Shown: piece after piece, positions 15,000 through 22,865 of the stretch
Numbering within the stretch: position 1 is the first letter of the stretch
How the letters are laid out: every line of letters starts with the position of its first letter
Translations under genes and position numbers: made by a program
From: Lentibacillus jeotgali
GTDB lineage: Bacteria; Bacillota; Bacilli; Bacillales; Amphibacillaceae
Assembly: GCF_000224785.1 (NCBI RefSeq)
Contig: NZ_AGAV01000015.1
Span: 248,001-312,000 of the forward strand
Direction: 5' to 3'
Length of the DNA stretch: 64,000 nt
The notes under the pieces: model-generated
Told to the model about the DNA's origin: nothing
What the model saw: the letters and a program-made list of their open reading frames with translations, nothing else
Databases searched by the model: none

Positions 15000-16702
15000 A
15001 GAGAGATCCTGATGTAATTGTGATTGGTGCGGGTGGTGGCGGGCCGGTTATTGCAAAAGAGCTTGGCGAATTAGGTATCAGTGTGCTGGTGCTTGAAGCC
15101 GGCCCGTGGTATGGTAATAAAAAGTGGCCCGAACCAAATGAAAACCGTGGTGCAGCCAAAGAAAGCTCGGACCCGGGGGATTTGGATGGTTCACTTTACC
15201 GCCGTCAGCTGACACGACTCGAAAATGATATGGATGACCAGGTCAGCGGCAAATTTCGTTGGGGCGCGGCTGACCGGAGACGAACCCCGTGGTACCGAAA
15301 CATCCCTGATCCGGCGTTATTATGGCAGAGCGCTGGAATTGGCGGTTCGACACTGCATTACTATGCCAACTCGCTGCGTGCTTTTCCCGAAGTGATTGAT
15401 AATGAATGGCCGATTAATTACAGTGACCTTGTTCCTTATTATGAAAAAGTTGAGGCGACATTGCCTGTTGAATTTGCACCGACGACATCGAAAGAAGCAC
15501 TGTTTTACTATGGGGCAGATAAGGCCGGCTTTTCATTGAATCAGACACTGGATGTCACAAGCAGCGGTTATCGTCCACAGCCAAATGCCATTTTGCCGCC
15601 AAATGAGCATTTAATGGATCCAAACTATTCGTTGGAAGAATTAAGCCACATGGAAGGATGCACATTAAGCGGGCATTGCGGCCAGGGGTGTCCGTATGGG
15701 CCAGCATTGGACAAAATGGCAAAACGTTCAACAACAGTCAGCTATGTCCCGCTTGCGATGAAGACCGGAAATGTGACGTTCAGACCGAACACGTTTGTAA
15801 CAAAGGTATTGACCGATTATAATACCAGTGGAAACAGGCAGGCATCAGGAGTCCAGATCCGGGATACGTGGACAGGTGAAACCGAAGAATTACGCGCCAA
15901 AGTCGTTGTGATGGCGGCCGGCTGTGTAGAAACGCCACGCCTATGGCTGAACTCTGATTTGCCGTATAATCCCTGGGTGGGCCGCGGTTTGACAAATCAT
16001 TACATGGATATGGTAACAGGCACATTTGATGAAGAGACGTTAATGGGAATTTTAGGTAGTCCGTCGACAAATCCATTTGCCGGACATACGTCAGGGGCGC
16101 GCCTTGATTATCCCGGACTTGGCATGATTGAAAATATTGGGGAAAGTCCCGGCATGTCAGCACAGCTGCTATTCGGGTTTAGTCAGTATGGCTATAATTG
16201 TATTCGTCAGCATGAAGGTGACCTGTGGGATCAGCAAGGAAGACTTGTTGGCAGTGAACTGGAAAAGGCTATGGAGGACTATAGCCGAACACTCACGCTA
16301 TCGGCGATTACAGATGACGAAGTACAATTTCATAATAGAGTTGAGCTTGATCCGCATATTCAGGATGAGCATGGTGCAGTGCCACGCGTCCACTATGAGC
16401 CAAGTAAAAAATCGAAAAAGAGACGCGAGCAATTAACCAGGATTGCTACCGATATTTTACGGAAAGCTGGTGCCAAAAAAGTTCACCGATCGAACCTGCC
16501 AGCTAATTACTACATCCACTTGCAAAGCACGATGCGGATGGGGTTTGTTGTTGATACATCATGTGAAGCTTATCAGGTGGGGCGACTCTATGTTGCAGAT
16601 AACAGCGCCGATTTTGATGCGCTTGGCGGGCCTAATCCGACATTGACAACGCAGGCGCTCGCAACCAGAACAGCGGAACTATTGGCTTCGAAGTATTTTT
16701 AG
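14996..16702 (+). CDS. GMC family FAD oxidoreductase (gluconate/sorbitol dehydrogenase-like)
   Basis: A 568-residue flavoprotein. The N-terminal FAD fold is VIVIGAGGGGPVIAKELGEL; WQSAGIGGSTLHYYANSLR is the GMC signature region; HLQSTMRMG and the terminal GGPNPTLTTQALATRTAE form the C-terminal active-site domain. It also has a Cys-rich GCTLSGHCGQGCPYGPA stretch near residue 220, reminiscent of an added cluster or disulfide region. It probably oxidises a sugar or polyol. The ATG at 14996 with GAGGTGAGG upstream is the start. No cytochrome subunit is encoded beside it, so the electron acceptor is unknown. Confidence 0.88.
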   Translation: MKRDPDVIVIGAGGGGPVIAKELGELGISVLVLEAGPWYGNKKWPEPNENRGAAKESSDPGDLDGSLYRRQLTRLENDMDDQVSGKFRWGAADRRRTPWYRNIPDPALLWQSAGIGGSTLHYYANSLRAFPEVIDNEWPINYSDLVPYYEKVEATLPVEFAPTTSKEALFYYGADKAGFSLNQTLDVTSSGYRPQPNAILPPNEHLMDPNYSLEELSHMEGCTLSGHCGQGCPYGPALDKMAKRSTTVSYVPLAMKTGNVTFRPNTFVTKVLTDYNTSGNRQASGVQIRDTWTGETEELRAKVVVMAAGCVETPRLWLNSDLPYNPWVGRGLTNHYMDMVTGTFDEETLMGILGSPSTNPFAGHTSGARLDYPGLGMIENIGESPGMSAQLLFGFSQYGYNCIRQHEGDLWDQQGRLVGSELEKAMEDYSRTLTLSAITDDEVQFHNRVELDPHIQDEHGAVPRVHYEPSKKSKKRREQLTRIATDILRKAGAKKVHRSNLPANYYIHLQSTMRMGFVVDTSCEAYQVGRLYVADNSADFDALGGPNPTLTTQALATRTAELLASKYF

Positions 16703-16714
16703 TTTAATAAGGGT

Positions 16715-16749
16715 GCCTCAATGCAGTTATTTGAGGCCTCAGTTTTTTC
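16715..16749 (+). terminator. Terminator after GMC oxidoreductase
   Basis: A stem GCCTCAA / TTGAGGC followed by CTCAGTTTTTT. Confidence 0.7.
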
Positions 16750-16822
16750 ATAAAGGGTTCGGATCTACCGGAGTCTATCGAAAATGCTGTAGATCGAATT
16801 AAAAGGTTCTTTTCTAGATATT

Positions 16823-17253
16823 GTTGTTTTTTATGTAGTTGATGTAAACTGCGACATAGTGAAAATTTCAATAAAGAATGGTCCTATCATTCTGATTATC
16901 GATAAGTGCTTTGAGACGCTCCGGCAATATACTTCGCTTTCCATGGGCACGGCCTCAGCCTCCTCGAAAAGCAAAGATCGCTTTTCTGCGGGGTCTTCGG
17001 ACACGTGCTTTTCCCATAGGAGTCTTCGTATATTGCCTCCGCTGAGAATTGCTTACTGTAGTTTTATTCGATTATGGCGAAAAAAGAAACGTTAGTAACG
17101 ATTTAAACCAGCAGCTGGAATATACTCGCTTTCCGTGGGCTCGTGGTGAGCCCACGGAAAGCGAGTATATTCCAGCTGCGTCGCCAGAAAGCTTACCTAA
17201 ATGCTCTAATAAGACTTTACGTCGCAGTTTATGGATATTGTGTCAAAAACAAC
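16823..17253. mobile_element. MITE-like composite repeat element, copy 1 (431 bp)
   Basis: Terminal inverted repeats: GTTGTTTTT at 16823 pairs with AAAAACAAC at 17245-17253, and TAAACTGCGAC (16845-16855) pairs with GTCGCAGTTTA (17221-17231). Between them are two inverted units related to each other. The left unit runs about 16925-17040. The right unit has been reduced to the perfect hairpin at 17111-17179. From 16837 it is nearly identical to copy 2 at 26101-26566. No transposase is encoded, so it would be non-autonomous. Short ORFs inside it are repeat sequence, not genes. Confidence 0.8.
17111..17179. repeat. Perfect 32-bp-arm inverted repeat inside copy 1
   Basis: Arms 17111-17142 and 17148-17179 are exact reverse complements (GCAGCTGGAATATACTCGCT... 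and its complement) with a 5-nt loop GTGGT. In copy 2 the corresponding arms are separated by about 85 bp more sequence and are not perfectly complementary. Confidence 0.92.
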
Positions 17254-17377
17254 AACTCTTAAAAGTAATTGTTCCAGAGAAATAGCATACACGATCAACC
17301 GTTCCATTTGCTACATTGCTGTGCATGCCGTATTATAGTACAATAGAACATTGGATGTATGGAAATGAGGGATATAC

Positions 17378-18445
17378 ATGAGTAAAAAGTCCATTTACGG
17401 ATTGACATATGAACAGCTGCAAAACTGGCTCACCAACCATGGACAGCGGCGTTTCCGGGTTGATCAGGTGTGGAATTGGCTATATAAAAAGCGTATCAGT
17501 CAATTTGCGGATATGAAGAATGTGAATAAAGAGACGATTGCACTGTTGGAAGAGAACTTTCTTTTGCACACGACAAAAGAAGAGCTCAGGCAGGAATCTG
17601 AGGATGGTACGATTAAGTACTTGTTCAGGCTGTCGGACGGTAATCTGGTGGAAACAGTGTTAATGCGCTTTAATTATGGCCTATCGGTTTGTGTGACGAC
17701 CCAGGTCGGCTGTAATATCGGGTGTTCGTTTTGCGCCAGCGGGCTCCTTCGTAAAAACCGTGATCTGAAAAGCGGTGAAATCGTTGAGCAGATTATGAAT
17801 GTGCAAAAGGATATGGATGTGAAAGGCAGCGACGAGCGCGTCAGCCATATCGTTGTCATGGGAATCGGCGAGCCTTTTGATAATTTCAATAACCTGATGG
17901 ATTTCATCAATGTTGTTAACGATGATGCGGGGCTGAATATTGGAGCCAGACATATCACAGTGTCAACGAGCGGGCTTGCCCACAAAATATATGATTGGGC
18001 TGACACTGGTACACAGGTTAATCTGGCTATATCGCTGCACGCACCGAACAATGAATTGCGTACATCGATCATGAAAATCAATCGTGCCTTTCCGATTGAA
18101 AAATTGATGAAAGCTGTCGATTATTACCTCGAGCACGTGAATCGGCGTGTCACATATGAGTATATTATGCTGAAAGATGTCAATGATCATAAGGAAGACG
18201 CTGAAGAGCTGATTGAACTACTGTCAGATAAGCGCCACTTATCATATGTGAACCTGATTCCATATAACACAGTCAGTGAGCATGATCAATATCAGCGTAG
18301 TGATTCATCGACCATCCAAGCCTTCTATGAAACATTAAAGGAAAGTGGTCTTAATTGTGGTGTCCGCTGGGAGAATGGTGCAGATATTGACGCTGCGTGT
18401 GGACAGCTCAGAAGTAAACAGGTTAAAAAAGAAAATGTCGGATAA
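17378..18445 (+). CDS. rlmN: Radical SAM 23S rRNA methyltransferase, RlmN family (divergent paralogue)
   Basis: A 355-residue RlmN/Cfr-family protein. The radical SAM cluster is C112-N-I-G-C116-S-F-C119, GIGEPFDN is the RlmN-type SAM-contact motif, and C341 in DIDAACGQL is the catalytic methyl-carrying cysteine. RlmN makes m2A2503 in 23S rRNA and m2A37 in some tRNAs. The segment before the catalytic cysteine reads GVRWENGAD instead of the usual TIRREQG-type sequence, and the gene is not in the usual ribosome-biogenesis neighbourhood. It may be a second copy with altered target (C2 or C8). GEPFDN favours RlmN over Cfr. Good GAGGG ribosome binding site and a terminator after the stop. Confidence 0.85.
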   Translation: MSKKSIYGLTYEQLQNWLTNHGQRRFRVDQVWNWLYKKRISQFADMKNVNKETIALLEENFLLHTTKEELRQESEDGTIKYLFRLSDGNLVETVLMRFNYGLSVCVTTQVGCNIGCSFCASGLLRKNRDLKSGEIVEQIMNVQKDMDVKGSDERVSHIVVMGIGEPFDNFNNLMDFINVVNDDAGLNIGARHITVSTSGLAHKIYDWADTGTQVNLAISLHAPNNELRTSIMKINRAFPIEKLMKAVDYYLEHVNRRVTYEYIMLKDVNDHKEDAEELIELLSDKRHLSYVNLIPYNTVSEHDQYQRSDSSTIQAFYETLKESGLNCGVRWENGADIDAACGQLRSKQVKKENVG

Positions 18446-18452
18446 GATATAT

Positions 18453-18478
18453 ACGTCCCGTTTTGGGGGCGTTTTTTT
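18453..18478 (+). terminator. Terminator after rlmN
   Basis: A 7-bp stem ACGTCCC / GGGGCGT with a 6-nt loop, then seven T. Confidence 0.7.
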
Positions 18479-18558
18479 ATGAAGAAATGAATACCTTCAT
18501 GAATTGCTTTTTAATCTCAGATTGCTTGCATAATGAAGATAAATTAAATTCCGATTTA

Positions 18559-18575
18559 TTGTAAAAGTTTTACAA
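18559..18575. repeat. 17-bp palindrome upstream of parM
   Basis: TTGTAAAAGTTTTACAA is a perfect inverted repeat with one central base. It is the left-most symmetric element of the region between rlmN and parM. Confidence 0.7.
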
Positions 18576-18583
18576 TATACAAT

Positions 18584-18714
18584 TGTGTGTACATGTATTC
18601 AAAAAGTACACATTTAGTTTGCAATCCAGTTTTCTTGTAAACAAAACAGCACACATACTGTCATTACAATGTGTGCAAAATTAGTAAACAAGTATACAGA
18701 AAAGAACACATGTA
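18584..18714. promoter_or_regulatory. Candidate parC centromere: clustered ACACAT/ATGTGT motifs
   Basis: Five occurrences of the ACACAT core or its complement lie within 130 bp: TGTGTGTACATGTA (18584), GTACACAT (18606), GCACACAT (18649), ATGTGTGC (18669) and GAACACATGT (18704). The third and fourth form an exact inverted repeat with 12 bp between. ParMR loci carry repeats bound by ParR just upstream of the actin gene, so position and clustering fit. The spacing is not regular, so this remains a candidate. Confidence 0.5.
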
Positions 18715-18742
18715 AGCGAAAAAGAATACGAAAAAAGTCTGA

Positions 18743-18771
18743 TTGCTTATTTTAACTAAAAGGCTTATTCT
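18743..18771 (+). promoter_or_regulatory. Candidate promoter of parMR
   Basis: TTGCTT (18743-18748), a 17-bp spacer and TATTCT (18766-18771), about 78 bp before the parM start and immediately after the motif cluster. Confidence 0.45.
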
Positions 18772-18848
18772 ATTAGTAGAGATGATTTAATAGAAGCGTG
18801 ATAAAAAGCCTCTATTATGTTAAATCAATTTTAAGGAGGAGAAACAAT

Positions 18849-20021
18849 ATGAAAGATTCACGAGTTGCTGCAGTTGATGTCGGAAATGATGCAGTCAAGG
18901 CAAATTTCGGGAAGATGGACAATTCCTATTACATACCAAATGTGATTGCACGGGATATGGAGGATAGACCGGTGATCGGCATTGAAGATTTAGATGAAAA
19001 GGAACCGATTGATAACTTGCATATTCGCGTTCATTCCCCTGCCTTGGAGGAGAACAATGCCGTTTATCGTGTCGGGACACTGGCAACAAAAACGAACAAC
19101 TCAACTGAACTTGATCAGGGGAGCAGTAAATCAGAGGAAGACCAGACATTGGTGATGCTATTTGCTTCAATCGCCCTGGATGCTGTTAGCAATACTTCTT
19201 TTAAACAGGGTAAAAAAGACGTGATTGATGCAAATTATACATTAGGCACCGGCCTCCCGTTGAGGGAAGTCAAAGAAGGCAAAGATGTTGGCTACCGTTC
19301 CCAGCTGCTCGGTTCGGTTCACCAGGTGGAATTTCTGGTAACACCTCAATATCAAGGGAAAAAAGTGAACATCAAGTTTGATGAAGTGAAAGTATATCCG
19401 GAAGGCTTTGCAGCATATGTCAATCTGATTATGGATAATAACCTGAACGTGATCAACCAGGAGTTGATCGATAAACAGATTTTGATTCAGGATATCGGCG
19501 GTCTTTCAACCGACATCGCTGTTATCCGCAACCGGAATGTTGATGATGATAAAGCACAAGGCTTCCCGTTGGGGGTTGCTGAATCACTCGAGGAAATTCG
19601 TGACGAGATTCGGACAAGACATGGTGTCGAGCTAGACAGCCGCCGCGACGTGGTTGATATCATTACCCGTAAAAATGACCGCCATCACATTATGGTCCGT
19701 GGCAGCCGGACAAACATTCACGATATCACTGACCGGATTCTGCTGGAACTGGCTAAGAAGGAATACCGCAACCTGCGCAATGTCTGGCAGAAAAATTCAC
19801 AGTCGGAAATCTGCTACTTTGTCGGCGGCGGGTCTGCTGTATTAAAAGATTATATCAAAGCACTCAATAACAAACTGGATGGCTTTAACATTGATTTCTT
19901 TGAGGATGAAAAGGAAAGTATCTGGATGATGGCCAATGCCTATTACAAACTGATTATGGATTATGTGAATAAAAACACGCAGGCAGAAGCAAAGGAAAAA
20001 GCCGCCTCAGAGAAAAAGTAG
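18849..20021 (+). CDS. parM: ParM/StbA-family actin-like ATPase
   Basis: A 390-residue actin-fold protein. The phosphate-1 loop is VAAVDVGNDAVKANFG at the N-terminus, the phosphate-2 loop is IQDIGGLSTDIAVI in the middle, and the adenosine motif is YFVGGGSAVLKDYI near residue 325. ParM-type proteins polymerise with ATP and push plasmid copies apart through ParR-parC complexes. The ATG at 18849 has an ideal AAGGAGGAG site. It is followed 10 bp later by a ParR-like gene and preceded by a candidate centromere. The neighbourhood otherwise looks chromosomal, so this may be an integrated plasmid module or a chromosomal segregation or cytoskeletal system. Confidence 0.88.
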   Translation: MKDSRVAAVDVGNDAVKANFGKMDNSYYIPNVIARDMEDRPVIGIEDLDEKEPIDNLHIRVHSPALEENNAVYRVGTLATKTNNSTELDQGSSKSEEDQTLVMLFASIALDAVSNTSFKQGKKDVIDANYTLGTGLPLREVKEGKDVGYRSQLLGSVHQVEFLVTPQYQGKKVNIKFDEVKVYPEGFAAYVNLIMDNNLNVINQELIDKQILIQDIGGLSTDIAVIRNRNVDDDKAQGFPLGVAESLEEIRDEIRTRHGVELDSRRDVVDIITRKNDRHHIMVRGSRTNIHDITDRILLELAKKEYRNLRNVWQKNSQSEICYFVGGGSAVLKDYIKALNNKLDGFNIDFFEDEKESIWMMANAYYKLIMDYVNKNTQAEAKEKAASEKK

Positions 20022-20030
20022 GGTGATACC

Positions 20031-20570
20031 ATGCAAGGGTCAAAGAAAAATATCGAACGCGGCCAGTCGATTACATTTCGTGTTCCTTCCGATACACCGG
20101 ATTATCTGTTAAAACAGCTGCAGAAACTGAAAGAAACCGAACGCCGCAATTTTTCCAGCCAGATAGCACAATTTGTCCTGAAAGGTGTCAATGAGACCTA
20201 TACACGCGAGCGAGAAACAGTGACGATTCCACTCCCGCGGCAGCTGACCAAAGAGCAGAAGAGCTGGCTGAAGCATGAGCATTCGGAGGCGCTGATTGGC
20301 ACAATTGTCTATCAGCTGCTGCAGGATCCTCTTCGGGCAACATCAATCCTGTCCACATTGAACGGTAATCAGCCGATAGAGCCTGAGCCACCTTTGGCTG
20401 AGCCAGAAGTCGAGGAAGAGCCCGTAGAATCGCTGCCTGTGAAGAAGAAGCCTGATTTGGATGCGGTAGATCTTAACAATTTAGGCGATTTGCATGAGAC
20501 CGATGAAGCAGAAACGGAAGAGCCTGAAGAAGATCCGCTGGCCGACTTTTTCTCCAAAATGAATAAATGA
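20031..20570 (+). CDS. ParR-like DNA-binding adaptor
   Basis: A 179-residue protein encoded directly behind parM. The N-terminus (GQSITFRVPSDTPDYLLKQL and following helices) looks like a ribbon-helix-helix DNA-binding fold, as in ParR. The C-terminal half is disordered and very acidic (EPEPPLAEPEVEEEPVE, EEPEEDPLADFF), which fits the flexible ParR tail that contacts the actin filament end. Function is inferred from position and composition rather than from a strong sequence match. A terminator follows the stop, so parM-parR is a two-gene operon. Confidence 0.72.
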   Translation: MQGSKKNIERGQSITFRVPSDTPDYLLKQLQKLKETERRNFSSQIAQFVLKGVNETYTRERETVTIPLPRQLTKEQKSWLKHEHSEALIGTIVYQLLQDPLRATSILSTLNGNQPIEPEPPLAEPEVEEEPVESLPVKKKPDLDAVDLNNLGDLHETDEAETEEPEEDPLADFFSKMNK

Positions 20571-20582
20571 ACGGTTAAACTA

Positions 20583-20615
20583 AACTGCCCTGATTAATAA
20601 GAGGGCAGTTTTTTC
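20583..20615 (+). terminator. Terminator after parR
   Basis: A 9-bp stem AACTGCCCT / AGGGCAGTT with a 10-nt loop and six T. Confidence 0.88.
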
Positions 20616-20695
20616 TTTGATCGCAACAGACCAACGCCCATATGAATAAGAAGTCGAATTCCAATCAAACTAACGTTAGAAAGGAGTTTGATACA

Positions 20696-21352
20696 GTGGA
20701 ATTCGATTGGATATGGAAATCCGTTTTGATCGTGATTGCGGGGACGTTTCTGTTGCGACTTGCCGGGCGAAAGTCCATTTCTCAGATGACACTCCCGCAA
20801 ACGGTAATCATGATTGGAATCGGTTCCTTACTCATCCAACCTGTCTCCGGTAATAACATCTGGATAACCATAGCAGTTGGAGCCATACTGATTTCGACAC
20901 TATTCGTTATGGAATATGCTCAGGTGAAAGGAAATATTTTTGAAAAGATTATTACCGGTAAGTCAAAAGTGTTAATTGAAAATGGTACTGTCAACGAACA
21001 AAACATGAAGAAATTACGGATGACTGTCGACCAGCTAGAAATGAACCTGAGAATGAAAAATGTTAAAAGTATCAATGATGTCGAATGGGCGACGCTGGAA
21101 CCAAACGGGCAGGTCGGTTTCAGTCTTAAGAATGATGCCCAGCCTGTCACGAAAAAGGAATTTAACCAATTGTCTTCGGACGTTCAGCAAATATTGAGTC
21201 AGCTGTCGGCTAATTCACAAATAAACCAGCTTAGAGCACAATTAGATGATCTCAACAATCAGATCGCCCAGTTGAAGACTCAACGTGACATGTTTAAGGA
21301 ACTTGATGAAAAGCATCACGATGAAAACCCCTCGCCAAAGCACCTGCAGTAA
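20696..21352 (+). CDS. DUF421 (YetF-type) membrane protein
   Basis: A 218-residue protein with three N-terminal membrane segments (within residues ~5-80) followed by the DUF421 cytoplasmic domain (KVLIENGTVNEQNMKKLRMT, DQLEMNLRMKNVKSINDVEW). It ends in a predicted coiled coil (~residues 150-205, INQLRAQLDDLNNQIAQLKT). The GTG at 20696 is chosen because AAGGAG lies 9 nt upstream; the in-frame ATG at 20642 has no ribosome binding site. In B. subtilis YetF and relatives have been linked to spores or membranes, with no settled biochemical role. It stands alone between terminators. Confidence 0.85.
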   Translation: MEFDWIWKSVLIVIAGTFLLRLAGRKSISQMTLPQTVIMIGIGSLLIQPVSGNNIWITIAVGAILISTLFVMEYAQVKGNIFEKIITGKSKVLIENGTVNEQNMKKLRMTVDQLEMNLRMKNVKSINDVEWATLEPNGQVGFSLKNDAQPVTKKEFNQLSSDVQQILSQLSANSQINQLRAQLDDLNNQIAQLKTQRDMFKELDEKHHDENPSPKHLQ

Positions 21353-21367
21353 TGGCGGGGGTTTTTT
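21324..21367. terminator. Bidirectional terminator (DUF421 gene / nhaC)
   Basis: AAAACCCCTCGCCA / TGGCGGGGGTTTTTT arms around a 14-nt loop. The left arm lies in the last codons of the DUF421 gene. Confidence 0.8.
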
Positions 21368-21389
21368 GATGACAGCTTATGAGGCCGGC

Positions 21390-22802
21390 TTAGACCAGAA
21401 AGAATCCGACAGCCAGATAAACGCCAGAGGCTATGCCGGCACCGACAGCACAAATTTTCAGCTTGTAGCGCGCATAATCGACCAGCGGCACCTCCAGAAT
21501 TGATGCGGTTGTAATCGTCGTGTCCCCAAGCGGTGAGGTCATGGCACCGAATGACCCGCTGGCAAATACAGCACCGACTGTCAATGGAATTGAGGACCCG
21601 GTTGAGACAGCCAGCGCGATTCCGAGCGGCATGAATATCCCCCATGTTCCCCATGATGAGCCGATAAAATAACTCACAATAGCTCCAAGGATAAATACAA
21701 TGGCCGGAATCGTAAAGCTTGGCAAAAACGAACCGAGTGTTGCATTGATAAATTTGGAAAAGCCAAGATCCTCGGTAACAAGTGACAAAGCCCATACCAG
21801 AATGAGCAGGATAATTGCCTGCATGAGCTGATTGCCGCCGTCATAAAAGTGATAAATGGTTTCTTCCATGGATTGGCGGCGAATCATATAAAACACAAAT
21901 GTCAAAATCAGCGTTATGAAAACAGCCAGCAGCATGACAAATGTGGCATCAGCTTCCGAAAAAGCCTGGAAAACGGTGTCGGCACCTTTAGACATCCCGT
22001 CCTGCCATAGCAAAAATAGCGATAACCCCAGGAGCAAAAAGAGCGGTACTATCAGATTCCATGGCTGTGCCTTGACCGTCGAGAGCTCTTTTTCGATGCC
22101 CGATCGATGGTAGTCATGCTCATTTCCCTTGTCACCGGTTTCTTTCTTTGTTCTTTCCTTTTCTGAGGATGACCAGAATGTCCGGATAAGCCCAATTACA
22201 AGCATTACAATGGCATAAAAATTAAACAGAATACTGAGCAGGAAAATCTGATAGGGATCCATGTCCAGGTTAAACTTTTGGACACCGCTCTCGACAAGCG
22301 AAATCATGAAACCGACAAATGCTGTTGCAACAGGCAGGAGAACGATAACTGAGCTCGTCGAAACATCCATCGTAAACCCGACTTTGCGTTTGGAAATACT
22401 CATATCTTTCATAAGTGATTTCACGACCGGGCCAATCATCATAATCCGAAACATCGGCATCATGAACGTGAATGGCAATGTCAGCCAGATCAGCCCCAGC
22501 AGACCGCGCTGTGATTCAATCTTTGCTCCGATCCATTCGGAAAAGCCTTTAATGCCGCCTGAAATGTTCATCATCCCGATCAGGCCCCCGAACAAATAGA
22601 GAAAGGAAATAATTTTGATGTTGTTTTCATCTGATAAGGTTGTGACAACATAGCTCACTGATTTCTCAGTACCACCGAGCACACTGAATTCGACCAGTAA
22701 ACCGCCAATAAGAACGCCTAGAACAAGTCCGGGAAGAATTTTCTTAAGCCATATCGACAACCCTATGACAATCACAAACGGAATTAAGGAAAGCCACTCC
22801 AT
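21390..22802 (-). CDS. NhaC-family Na+/H+ antiporter-like protein
   Basis: A 470-residue polytopic membrane protein with about eleven segments. FGGLIGMMNISGGIKGFSEW, PVATAFVGFMISLVESG and SSWGTWGIFMPLGIALAVST are typical of the NhaC/ArsB superfamily, where the last stretch forms the ion site. It probably exchanges Na+ (or an organic anion) for protons. The gene follows the BCCT transporter by 63 bp without a terminator, so both are likely one osmotic or ion-homeostasis operon. The ATG has a GAAAGGAG site. NhaC relatives also transport malate/lactate, so the substrate is uncertain. Confidence 0.85.
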   Translation of the reverse strand: MEWLSLIPFVIVIGLSIWLKKILPGLVLGVLIGGLLVEFSVLGGTEKSVSYVVTTLSDENNIKIISFLYLFGGLIGMMNISGGIKGFSEWIGAKIESQRGLLGLIWLTLPFTFMMPMFRIMMIGPVVKSLMKDMSISKRKVGFTMDVSTSSVIVLLPVATAFVGFMISLVESGVQKFNLDMDPYQIFLLSILFNFYAIVMLVIGLIRTFWSSSEKERTKKETGDKGNEHDYHRSGIEKELSTVKAQPWNLIVPLFLLLGLSLFLLWQDGMSKGADTVFQAFSEADATFVMLLAVFITLILTFVFYMIRRQSMEETIYHFYDGGNQLMQAIILLILVWALSLVTEDLGFSKFINATLGSFLPSFTIPAIVFILGAIVSYFIGSSWGTWGIFMPLGIALAVSTGSSIPLTVGAVFASGSFGAMTSPLGDTTITTASILEVPLVDYARYKLKICAVGAGIASGVYLAVGFFLV

Positions 22803-22865
22803 TATTTTGGTCTCCTTTCGATTAATAGCTGCACATTTTTCGTTGAACTACCTCTTGACGGCAGC

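Noticed and set aside
16859-17095. ORF of 78 codons inside MITE-like copy 1
   Set aside because: It is repeat sequence: the same ORF with minor changes recurs in copy 2 (26123-26359), has no ribosome binding site and crosses inverted units.
17674-18081. Minus-strand ORFs opposite rlmN
   Set aside because: They overlap the radical SAM core of rlmN in antisense and lack start signals.
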